This document shows positions 34,495 to 42,248 of a stretch of 64,000 nt of DNA, piece after piece. Position 1 is the stretch's first letter. Each line of letters opens with the position of its first letter. Below the pieces are notes generated by a model. It ran no database searches. It saw nothing but the letters and a program-made list of their open reading frames with translations, and was not told the DNA's origin. Location: assembly GCF_021390435.2 (NCBI RefSeq), contig NZ_JAJVCN010000003.1:997501-1061500 (forward strand), written 5' to 3'. The position numbers were made by a program, and so were the translations under genes. Origin of the DNA: Kibdelosporangium philippinense. GTDB lineage: Bacteria; Actinomycetota; Actinomycetes; Mycobacteriales; Pseudonocardiaceae.

Positions 34495-34521
34495 CGTGAG
34501 GGCCGAGTTAGTGGCGTTGAA
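34495..34521 (+). repeat. Interspersed repeat copy 1, left half (target of IS1380)
   Basis: CGTGAGGGCCGAGTTAGTGG followed by CGTTGAA. It matches the first half of the intact copy at 37815-37866 with 2 differences and ends in TTGAA, which is duplicated at 37673-37677 on the other side of the IS1380 element. Confidence 0.8.
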
Positions 34522-35350
34522 CCTGGATTCACCGAAGATCTTGGTGGGTTGGTCGTGTCGTGGACGGGCAGATGCCCTCTGACTTGGGACGATTGTTCTT
34601 ACGACAGAAACATATCGGACCGAGTGAGAGGGCATCTGCTGAGTGAAAGCATCGCATACGCGTGGCGCGGTGTCGGTGAGGTTCGACGATCCGGGATTGG
34701 TGTCGCACGCGGGCCTGGTGGCGGTGATGCGGCTGGCCGAGGACGCGGGGTTGTCGGATCTGGCCGGTGAGCTGGTCCGGCTGGGTGGTCCGGTCGGGGC
34801 GAACGCGGGCGCGAAGATCAGCACGATCGTGGCCGGGATGGCCGCGGGCGCGGACTCGATCAGTGATCTGGACCTGGTGCGGCATGGTGGCATGGCGGGG
34901 TTGTTCACCGGGATCCGCGCACCGTCCACTGTGGGCACGTTTCTGCGCTGGTTCAGCATGGGTCATGTCGCTCAACTGGAGAAACTCTCCGCCCGGCTGC
35001 TGGCCCGCTTGGCGGAGCTGACGCCGCTGCTGGCGGGGGCCGACCGGTTAGGGTTGCTGGATCTGGACTCGAAAATCAGCCAGGTCTACGGGCGGGGCAA
35101 AGACGGGGCCGCGTTCGGCTACACCGGGGTGCTGGGGTTGAACACGCTGGCCGCGACCCTGACCACAGCGGCGGGCAGGCCGGTGATCGTGGCGACCCGG
35201 TTACGGGGCGGCAACGCCGATACCCGCCGCGCGGTGAGCTCGCTGGCCCGCCGCGCGCTGGGCACCGCCCGCGCCGCGAGCGCGACCGGGCCGCTGCTGG
35301 CACGCGGCGATTCCGGATTCTATGTCGGGGAATTGATCACGATGCTGGCG

Positions 35351-36786
35351 GAGCTTGTCAAGTTTTCTGTGTAAGTGATCGTAAATTGGGTTAGTTGATG
35401 TGGTGGGTTAGCCGGTCGGGGTAGTGCAGCACAAGGGCGCCGAGGGCTTGTTTCCAGCCGCTGACTGTTGCTCCCTCGACGAGCCGTGCGGGGGCTTTGC
35501 GTTGGTCTCGGGGCTTGCCTTTCTCTTTCTGGCGTTGCCGGGCGCGTTTGTCCTCGATGTCGCGGATGGCCAGCCACAACAGTTTGATCACCGCGTCATC
35601 GGTCGGGAAATGCCCCCGGTTCTTGATGATCTTGCGGAGCTGGTAGTTCAACGACTCGATCGCGTTCGTGGTGTAGATGATCTTGCGGAGCTCCGGCGGG
35701 AACGCCAGGAACGGCACGAATCGGTCCCACGCGTTCTCCCACGTCAACACCGTCGCCGGATACTTGCGGCCGAGCTCCGAGGTGGCGAAATCGGCCAACT
35801 CGACCTGCGCGGCATCGACGGTCGGCGCGGTATAGATCGGTTTCAACGCCGCGGCGACCTTTTTGCGGTCCTGATAGGACACAAACCGCATCGCCGCCCG
35901 GATCAAATGCACGGTGCAGGTCTGCACCGTGGTCTGCGGCCAGGTCGCCTCGATCGCCTCGGGAAACCCGGTCAGCCCGTCACAGCACACGATCAGCACG
36001 TCGCGCACCCCACGGTTACGCAACTCCGCGCAGACCCCGGCCCAGAACTTCGCGCCCTCCGTGGCCTGCACTCAGATCCCGAGCACGTGTTTCACGCCGT
36101 CGAGATCCACGCCGATGGCGATGTGCGCGGCCTTGTTGCGCACCTGATGGCCATCGCGGACCTTCACCACCAGCGCGTCCATGTAGATGATCGGATAGAT
36201 CTCCTCCAACGGCCTGCTCTGCCAGGCCTTGACCTCCTCCAGCACCGCGTCGGTGATGGTGGAGATGGTGTCGTGCGACAGCTCCGTGCCCAGCGTGCGA
36301 GCCAGGTGATGCTGGATATCGCGCACGGTCATCCCACCCGCATACAACGAGATGATCATGTCGTCCAGACCGCCGGCCCGTCGCGAGCCCTTGGGCACCA
36401 GACGGGGCTCGAAGCTCCCGGCCCGGTCCCGCGGCACGCTCAGATCGATGTCACCGACCTCGGTGGACAGGGTTTTGCCGCTTGAGCCGTTGCGGGAGTT
36501 GCCCGAACCGCGCCCGGCCGGATCGCCTTTCTCATAACCGAGATGCCCGGTCATCTCGCCCTGCAACCCACGCTCCAGCACGGCTTTGACCAGCTCGGGC
36601 AGAAACCCGCCCGTCCCGGTCAGCGCCAGACCTTCCTGGTCCACCTTGGACATCACATCGTCCAACAGCCCGGCATCGATCATCTCGTTGATCGCCTGAC
36701 GAGCCGGCGGCAGCTGATCATCAGTCACGGTCACCTGTGTACTCCTTCAACAAGTTGATCTCATACACAGACCATCTGACACGCTC
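35351..36786 (-). mobile_element. IS256-family insertion sequence
   Basis: About 1.44 kb. Imperfect terminal inverted repeats of about 24 bp: left end GAGCTTGTCAAGTTTTCTGT, right end read inward GAGCGTGTCAGATGGTCTGT. The exact ends are uncertain by a few bases and I see no clear 8-9 bp target duplication. It carries one minus-strand transposase gene with a nonsense codon. It lies inside the IS1380 transposase, so it arrived later. Confidence 0.85.
35391..36734 (-). pseudogene. IS256-family (Mutator-like) transposase with in-frame TGA
   Basis: Reads from GTG 36734 (VTVTDDQLPPARQAINEMID) to the stop at 35391, but a TGA at 36072-36074 interrupts it: GVKHVLGI, stop, VQATEGAKFWAGVC. The family has Trp (TGG) there, so a single G-to-A change explains it. 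The first catalytic Asp (YMDALVVKVRDG) is before the stop; the second Asp (CCDGLTGFPEAI) and the Glu (TTNAIESLN) are after it. The TGA is followed at once by GTG, which could allow restart, but the two fragments would have to complement each other. Confidence 0.88.
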
Positions 36787-37672
36787 GAAGGGGCCTGGTT
36801 CTCCATCACCGCCCCACAACATTCCGCGATCCGCACGGCGATCCACGCGATCACCGAGCACGCCTGGCAGCAGCACACCTACCGCGACCCGATCCTCGAC
36901 CCGCACACCGGGCAACTGATCCACACCGCCCAGATCGCCGAGACCAGCCACACCGCGTTCACCAACCCGACCGTCAACCCCGGCCAGAAAACCACCGCCC
37001 GGCTACTGGTCCGCCGGACCCGGATCACCACCCGCGACGAGCAGGGCGAGTTGTTCCCGACCTGGCGCTACCACGCGGTGTTCACCAACCTCCCACCCGC
37101 CACCACCAGGCCCGCCACCACCGAGCCCGCCACCACCGAGCCCGACACGGCCGGCTTCGACACGGCCACCGCCTGGCGTCTGCACGACCAACGCAGCGGC
37201 GCGATCGAACACGTCTTCGCCGAACTCGCGGCCGGCCCGCTGGCCCACTTCCCGTCCGGACTGTTCGCCGCCAACGCCGCCTGGCTCTCCCTGGCCGCCC
37301 TGACCCACAACCTCCTGCGCGCCACCGCCTGCCTGGCCGGCCCCGCCCACGCCCGAACACGGCTGACCACCCTGCGCCGCCGGTTGATCACCATCGCCGC
37401 CCGCGTCACCCGCACCGCCCGCCACATCACCCTGCGGCTACCACGAGACTGGCCCTGGGCCACCGATTTCACCCGGCTGTTCACCACGATCCACGCCCCA
37501 CCCCACCCCGCCTGACCCCTAACCACCCGCCTGACCAGGCCCAACCCGAAAGACCACAGTGGAAAAGCTGGGCAGACCAGCAGCTCCCGCACGACCACAC
37601 CAGACACCACCGGCCCACCACCACAATCACCCACCACCACGACCACAACCCAAGATCAACGGTGAATCCAGG

Positions 37673-37702
37673 TTGAACGCCGTGAAGGTGGCCTTCACGG
37701 CA
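37673..37702 (+). repeat. Interspersed repeat copy 1, right half
   Basis: TTGAA then the hairpin GCCGTGAAGG-TGG-CCTTCACGGC (37678-37700). With 34495-34521 it rebuilds an uninterrupted copy of the repeat seen at 37815-37866. Confidence 0.8.
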
Positions 37703-37814
37703 TTCCACCTCGTCATAGGTGGGGCAGATGTGACAGGTGTGGCTGACAAGGCATAGTTTCGTCCACAGTGGACCTTCGAGAGTCCTCGAGGCGCCTCGAT
37801 GCGGGCGCGAACCT

Positions 37815-37866
37815 CGTGAGGGCCTAGTTACTGGCGTTGAACGCCGCGAGGGTGGCCTTCACGGCA
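37815..37866 (+). repeat. Interspersed repeat copy 2, intact
   Basis: Reads CGTGAGGGCCTAGTTACTGG, CGTTGAACGCCGCGAGGG, TGGCCTTCACGGCA. The 3' part folds as GCCGCGAGGG / CCTTCACGGC with G-T pairs. About 150 bp downstream of copy 1 and adjacent to the last gene of the T4SS-like operon. Confidence 0.75.
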
Positions 37867-37902
37867 AATCACCGCCCCGCTGTGAACGAGGGACGGCAGG
37901 TT

Positions 37903-38106
37903 TCAGTCGTCGTCGTCGTTCCAGCGGCGGTCGGCTTCGTCAGCGGCCTTCGTACGCTCAGCCGCTATCTGGAGCGCTCGTTCGGCGGTCGCCTTGTCGG
38001 GGTAAGGGCCGAGCACGTCCACCGCGCGGCACTTCATGCCGTGCTCCACGCGGTTGTGCTTCGTGCAGTAGTACCAGCCTGGGTCGGGATTGGGGTCCGA
38101 AGTCAT
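37903..38106 (-). CDS. Small hypothetical protein, last gene of T4SS-like operon
   Basis: 67 aa, MTSDPNPDPGWYYCTKHNRV. Two cysteines flank the middle (WYYCTKHNRVEHGMKCRAVD), a possible small metal or disulfide site, followed by LGPYPDKATAERALQIAAER, a SPOR-like turn-helix. Ends in four Asp. Its ATG overlaps the previous stop (ATGA). Related short WYYC...KC proteins are common in actinobacteria; function unknown. Confidence 0.7.
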   Translation of the reverse strand: MTSDPNPDPGWYYCTKHNRVEHGMKCRAVDVLGPYPDKATAERALQIAAERTKAADEADRRWNDDDD

Positions 38107-38564
38107 CGCGTGCTCCAGTTCTCCTGTGCCGGGAAACCGCGGGGCGGAGTGTCCTGCAGGTCCGCCGCGTGCTCACGCGGGATCGGGTCGAGGCAGGACA
38201 CCAGCACCTTCGTGTTCTCCGGGTCGGCGATTCGTCTTCCGTTCCTCTCCCGGTAGACGAGTTCGCCGTCCGCGTCGATCTCCACTATGCATCCGACTTC
38301 GGCCAATTGCTCTTCGTCCAGGTCCGCGATGACCTCGTAGCGGGATGGCACGACTCGGTAGACCGGCCACGACAGGTGGCCGAAGGCTTGGTGGAACTCC
38401 GCCAACAGGTGCGCCATGTGCTGCTGCCAGACCAGTGGCATGCCTTCGGCCAGGGATCTTGGCAGTACCGCGTATCCGTCGACCACGGCAGGCAGCGGGC
38501 CGCTGCCCAGGTAGTCACGCAGTGGGGTGCCTGAGCGGGGGACGGGTTGCTGTTCCGGATACAT
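38103..38564 (-). CDS. Hypothetical protein of T4SS-like operon
   Basis: 153 aa, MYPEQQPVPRSGTPLRDYLG. Not recognised. Contains WQQHMAHLLAEFHQAFGHLS and YRVVPSRYEVIADLDEEQLA, EVGCIVEIDADGELVYRERN. Soluble, no membrane segment. Ten bases downstream of the NlpC/P60 gene and overlapping the next small gene by four, so part of the same transcript. May be an operon-specific accessory protein. Confidence 0.7.
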   Translation of the reverse strand: MYPEQQPVPRSGTPLRDYLGSGPLPAVVDGYAVLPRSLAEGMPLVWQQHMAHLLAEFHQAFGHLSWPVYRVVPSRYEVIADLDEEQLAEVGCIVEIDADGELVYRERNGRRIADPENTKVLVSCLDPIPREHAADLQDTPPRGFPAQENWSTR

Positions 38565-38573
38565 CAGTTCTCC

Positions 38574-39572
38574 TCACACTCCCGGCCGCACGGCTTGGCG
38601 CATCAGCCCACGCTCGGTGAAGCTCATTGGCCGGATGTGCACGGGCACACCGGTTTGCTGGGCCTCGACGATTTTCCCATCTCCCAGGTACATCGCCACG
38701 TGGTGAATCGTGACCGGGTTGCCCGTGTCCCACGCCCAGAACACCAGGTCACCGGGTTGCGCCTGCTCGACGGGCAGGTGTGCGCCCGCCCGATATTGGT
38801 CGCGGGAAACCCTCGGAAGGATGATTCCGGCCGTCCGGTAGGCCTGGTTCATCAGGCTTGAGCAGTCGTACGCGTCCTGACGGGTGAGCGCGGCGCCCCA
38901 CAGGTACGGCTTGCCTTGCTGGGCCAGCGCGAACTGGATCGCGGTCGCCGCTTTGCCGGACGCGGCGGGCAGCAGGTCGCCGGTGCCTTCGCCACAGCCG
39001 GTCGGGTCCTGGACCTGGCCTGCCGCGCCGATCAGGTGCGCGGCCATGGGTTCCCATTTGTGGTACCGGTCAGGAAAGGCCGACCGTTCGACGTCCTGCG
39101 CGGATTCGCCGGGCCGCTGTTCTTTCCAGTTCGGGACCTTCTCGAGTACGTCGTAGAACTTGTGCACGGCGTACGTCGGGTTCGTGACCTGGGCTTCGGT
39201 TCCCCAGCCCATGGATGGGCGCATCTGGAAGATGCCCAGCGAGTCTCGGTCGCCGTAGTTCAGGTTGCGCAGGCCGGACTCGGTCATTCCGGCCTGGATC
39301 GCGACCTGCCACGCCAGCGGCGGCAGCTTGCGTTCCTTGCCGATCCCGATGATCAACGAGACCGTGCCGCGTTGTTCCTCGTTGAGCTTGCTCGCGTCTA
39401 TCTGTCCTTGCGGGCCGGACGCGGTTATCGGCCCGATCGCGGCGTTGCAGCTGGCCAGCGCGATGTTCTGAGCGTTCTGCTGCGTCGACACGACGGATGT
39501 GACGGCTCCGGCGGTCAGGATGGCCGCGATCACCAGCACCGCGGCGATGCTCAGGAACACCGCCAGCTTCAT
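38574..39572 (-). CDS. VirB1/CwlT-like cell-wall hydrolase (lytic transglycosylase-like plus NlpC/P60)
   Basis: 332 aa. One N-terminal membrane anchor (LAVFLSIAAVLVIAAILTAG). Residues about 75-180 resemble a lysozyme/lytic transglycosylase-like domain: WQVAIQAGMTESGLRNLNYG and SLGIFQMRPSMGWGT, the Glu in TESG being the likely catalytic residue. Residues about 210-330 are an NlpC/P60 peptidase: Cys in DAYDCSSLMNQAYR, QPGDLVFW, His in VTIHHVAMYLGDGK. The same two-domain plan occurs in CwlT, the VirB1-type enzyme of Gram-positive conjugative elements, which opens peptidoglycan for the secretion channel. Confidence 0.88.
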   Translation of the reverse strand: MKLAVFLSIAAVLVIAAILTAGAVTSVVSTQQNAQNIALASCNAAIGPITASGPQGQIDASKLNEEQRGTVSLIIGIGKERKLPPLAWQVAIQAGMTESGLRNLNYGDRDSLGIFQMRPSMGWGTEAQVTNPTYAVHKFYDVLEKVPNWKEQRPGESAQDVERSAFPDRYHKWEPMAAHLIGAAGQVQDPTGCGEGTGDLLPAASGKAATAIQFALAQQGKPYLWGAALTRQDAYDCSSLMNQAYRTAGIILPRVSRDQYRAGAHLPVEQAQPGDLVFWAWDTGNPVTIHHVAMYLGDGKIVEAQQTGVPVHIRPMSFTERGLMRQAVRPGV

Positions 39573-39574
39573 GG

Positions 39575-40228
39575 TCAGTCCACCTCGGTGTGCTCGTTGA
39601 CGCGCCAGCCCGCGTCCGTCTTGACCAGGGTGAGTCGGAGTGTCTTGGCGTCCGTGGGGATGTCGATGGTCACGGAACTGGTGTACGAGTCGGCGGTGGC
39701 CGCGGGGCCGCCGCGGATCTTGGTCTGCGGCACGGACTTCGGGTCGACTTTGGTCAGCACCGCGCCGAAGTACTCATCTGTTGTGTACGGCTTCAACGCG
39801 TTCAGCCAGTCCTCCGGCTTGACGTTGTCCGGGTGGTTGACGAAGCCTTCTGCCCACAGCATCGCGGTGTCCAGCGCCGCCTTCTCCGCTTTTGCCGGGG
39901 TCTTGTTCTCCGAAATGGGTTGCCGGGTCTCGGTCAGCGACTGCGAAGGCGCGCTGCCGCCACCTTGCGCGGCAGGCGGGATGACGCCTGGCAGACCTTG
40001 CGTCGGAGTTGGCGTCACGCTTGTGGCGCCTGGGGTTGCCGACGCGCTCGCCGCGCTGTTCTGCGCTGGCTGGTCGCCGCCGATGATCCTGGGCAGGATG
40101 TACGCCACGAACAGCACGATCGCGAGCAGGAACACGATCAACGCGGCGAGGTGCTTGGGAGAACGAAGCGGCCATCCCCAAAGCTTTCGGTAAACCGCTA
40201 CGCGGCCACGGTTGGTCCGGATGGGCAT
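39575..40228 (-). CDS. VirB8/ConB-like membrane-anchored protein
   Basis: 217 aa. A basic N-terminus (GRVAVYRKLWGWPLRSPKHL) and one membrane helix (LAALIVFLLAIVLFVAYILP, about 29-48), a Pro/Ser-rich linker (TSVTPTPTQGLPGVIPPAAQ), then an about 110-residue globular domain (ALDTAMLWAEGFVNHPDNVK ... LVKTDAGWRVNEHTEVD) of NTF2-like appearance. Topology and size match VirB8-type proteins (ConB, TcpC), which assemble the channel base. Assignment rests on topology and operon position. Confidence 0.55.
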   Translation of the reverse strand: MPIRTNRGRVAVYRKLWGWPLRSPKHLAALIVFLLAIVLFVAYILPRIIGGDQPAQNSAASASATPGATSVTPTPTQGLPGVIPPAAQGGGSAPSQSLTETRQPISENKTPAKAEKAALDTAMLWAEGFVNHPDNVKPEDWLNALKPYTTDEYFGAVLTKVDPKSVPQTKIRGGPAATADSYTSSVTIDIPTDAKTLRLTLVKTDAGWRVNEHTEVD

Positions 40229-40241
40229 CGGGCGCCTCCTC

Positions 40242-42248
40242 TCACCTTATGTATGCATCGGTCTCGCGCGGGCCGTCCCGCATGGGTAGCGGCCGTCGCG
40301 GTGGTGCGGGGTTGTCCACTTCCAACCCACGCGATGGCCGGTAGATCACGTGTACCGGCCGTCCCGCGACCATTTCGGTCTCCGCTGGTCTCGGCGAGAC
40401 CACCGGGCCGGGGTCATAGACGGTGACGTCGTCACGTTGTCGTGGCGCGATTACGCGCGAAGGCACAACGACAGCGTCCTCGCCACGGTCCCAACCGCGA
40501 TCCGTGACCGGTGCTGTGTCGACGATCCGGCTGCTTCCTTGTGCAGGCGGCAAAGCGCCCACGGGCGTACGTCCCGGTGGTAAACCGCCGCCGGAGCCGA
40601 GCACGGCCGTTGCCGAAGAACCGATCTCGGTACGGCCACCGCCCGCGCGCGGAGTGTTGCGGTCCATCCGTTCCGCGCTCGCGGCAACAGGGTTCGTTGC
40701 CTCCGGGCGGGGACGGCGACCGTCGCGCCGGACCACAGGCTCGTCGTCGTGGTCGCCTTCGCGGACGTTGTCCCAGAACTCGTCCTGCGGCGTGCGCTCG
40801 GCGCCCTTGCGACGGAACCGGCTGAACAAACCTGGCCCTGCGGAAGGCATGGCTCCGCCGACCGCGCCGACCGAAAGCTCGACCATTTGCCACATTCGGC
40901 GCACAGGTCTGCCTATCACGAAGAAGATCACTGTGATCAACCCGGCCAAAGCCATCATCGCGATCGTCGGCAGGTTCTCACCGGCGTTGAAGATCGCGTT
41001 CAGCAGCAGGACATGCATTCCGGCAAGCGCCGCGAGGACCAGCACGTTCAGCACGACCGCGGCGGCCGCGCGGGCGACCTTGCGCAGCAGGTCGTGGTAC
41101 AGGATCGCGATCAGACCGATCAACGGCGTGGCCAGCAGGAAGATCCGCAGCAGCACCTGCGCGAGCAGGATCCCGAGCTTGGCGAACAGCTGGAACAGCG
41201 AGTACACGATGCCCTGGAACAGCGCGAGGAAACCGGCGCCGGTCCGGCTGCCGTCGGTGCCGGTGAAGTAGCCCTTCGTCGGCCCGAGCTGGGCGGCGAT
41301 CTCCTTGTACTTGGCCTTTTTCGCCTCAAGGGCGGCCTGGTCGACCGTGTCGGTCGAGTCGAACTTGGTCCACGCCTGCGCGGCCAGCAGTTCCTGGCCG
41401 AACTTCTTGGCTTCCGGCGCGTCCTCGCTGCCGAACTCGCCACGCAGCCAGTTCTGGTAGACGACCTTGGCGTGCAACGCTTCCGGCAGCGCGTGCAGGT
41501 CGGTCTCCGGCGCGTTGTCAGCCAGGAAGCCCGCCTGGATCTGCGTTGTCTTGGCAAGGAAGCGTTCTTCCACTTCCTTGTACAGCGGTCCGACGATGAT
41601 GAACGACGTGGCAACCCACATCGCGGCCAGCGCCCACAACCCGCGCCGCGACACCGTTGCCAGGTCGCCGCGCCAGATGTAGCGGAACAGCAGAACCGCG
41701 AGGATGACCGCGGCCAGGCCGAACCACTTCACGTAAATGTTGTCGTAGAACAGTTTCGTGGCGCCGTCGATGGCGTTGTCGAGCGGACCCATCAGTTCGT
41801 CGTACGCCAGCGCGTAGTGCACGCCGTTGGTCGCCGCGACGAAGTTCTTGCCCACGTCGAACAACTGGTTTCCCATCCAGTTGCCGATCGTGGCGTCCGG
41901 GTCGGTGATGGCTTTGCCGAGCGCGCCACAACTTTCGTCGTAGACGTGCCAAACCTGGCCTGCGTAGGCGTACTGGCCGTAGATCGAGCCCGGTGTGCCG
42001 TGTGACGGGCGGGGCGCGTCGAGCGCCGCGACCATGCCTGCCGTTGGGCGGCCGGGGTTCGGGGCGTTGTCGCAGTCCTGTGCGACGGCAGACGGGGCGA
42101 AAACGACGAGCTGGAGCCCGATGATCGTGGCGACGGTCAGAAAAGCGTTACGCCGCCCACGTTTGCGAAGCGGCCAGGCGTGTCTGTGTCGGCGTCGCGC
42201 TGCGAAAAACAGCGCGACGCCGACCACCACCACGACCAATGTCATCAT
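40242..42248 (-). CDS. VirB6/TrbL-like polytopic membrane protein
   Basis: 668 aa. Begins with a short hydrophobic start and a signal-like helix (AFLTVATIIGLQLVVFAPSA) followed by a Cys-bearing exported part. At least five helices follow, such as FGLAAVILAVLLFRYIW, LGILLAQVLLRIFLLAT, VVLNVLVLAALAGMHVLLL and TIAMMALAGLITVIFFVIGR, and then a long Arg/Pro-rich cytoplasmic tail from about 470. This is the topology of VirB6/ConG channel proteins. ATG 42248 overlaps the stop of the ATPase gene by four bases. Confidence 0.6.
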   Translation of the reverse strand: MMTLVVVVVGVALFFAARRRHRHAWPLRKRGRRNAFLTVATIIGLQLVVFAPSAVAQDCDNAPNPGRPTAGMVAALDAPRPSHGTPGSIYGQYAYAGQVWHVYDESCGALGKAITDPDATIGNWMGNQLFDVGKNFVAATNGVHYALAYDELMGPLDNAIDGATKLFYDNIYVKWFGLAAVILAVLLFRYIWRGDLATVSRRGLWALAAMWVATSFIIVGPLYKEVEERFLAKTTQIQAGFLADNAPETDLHALPEALHAKVVYQNWLRGEFGSEDAPEAKKFGQELLAAQAWTKFDSTDTVDQAALEAKKAKYKEIAAQLGPTKGYFTGTDGSRTGAGFLALFQGIVYSLFQLFAKLGILLAQVLLRIFLLATPLIGLIAILYHDLLRKVARAAAAVVLNVLVLAALAGMHVLLLNAIFNAGENLPTIAMMALAGLITVIFFVIGRPVRRMWQMVELSVGAVGGAMPSAGPGLFSRFRRKGAERTPQDEFWDNVREGDHDDEPVVRRDGRRPRPEATNPVAASAERMDRNTPRAGGGRTEIGSSATAVLGSGGGLPPGRTPVGALPPAQGSSRIVDTAPVTDRGWDRGEDAVVVPSRVIAPRQRDDVTVYDPGPVVSPRPAETEMVAGRPVHVIYRPSRGLEVDNPAPPRRPLPMRDGPRETDAYIR

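Larger units (their letters stand above)
34643..37515 (+). pseudogene. IS1380-family transposase, split by IS256 insertion
   Basis: The 5' part (GTG 34643 to about 35350) encodes MKASHTRGAVSVRFDDPGLV, NAGAKISTIVAGMAAGADSI, RHGGMAGLFTGIRAPSTVGT and ARGDSGFYVGELITML. The 3' part resumes at 36787 with EGAWFSITAPQHSAIRTAIH and ends at 37515 with TARHITLRLPRDWPWATDFT. Joining 35350 to 36787 restores one uninterrupted frame of about 478 codons. The DDE residues are therefore shared between the halves and no active enzyme can be made. A small tandem repeat encoding ATTRP/ATTEP units sits at about 37093-37142. Confidence 0.9.
34522..37672 (+). mobile_element. IS1380-family insertion sequence, interrupted
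   Basis: Bounded by inverted repeats of 22 bp with two mismatches, both starting CCTGGATTCACCG (34522-34543 and, inverted, 37651-37672). A 5-bp direct repeat TTGAA flanks the element (34517-34521 and 37673-37677), as expected for this family. The element carries a plus-strand transposase that is split by an IS256-family element at 35351-36786. Without the inner element it would be about 1.7 kb, a normal IS1380 size. Confidence 0.88.

Noticed and set aside
36072..36074. TGA in the IS256 transposase as selenocysteine or programmed readthrough
   Set aside because: The family has Trp there, no SECIS-like context was seen, and a simple nonsense change is enough.
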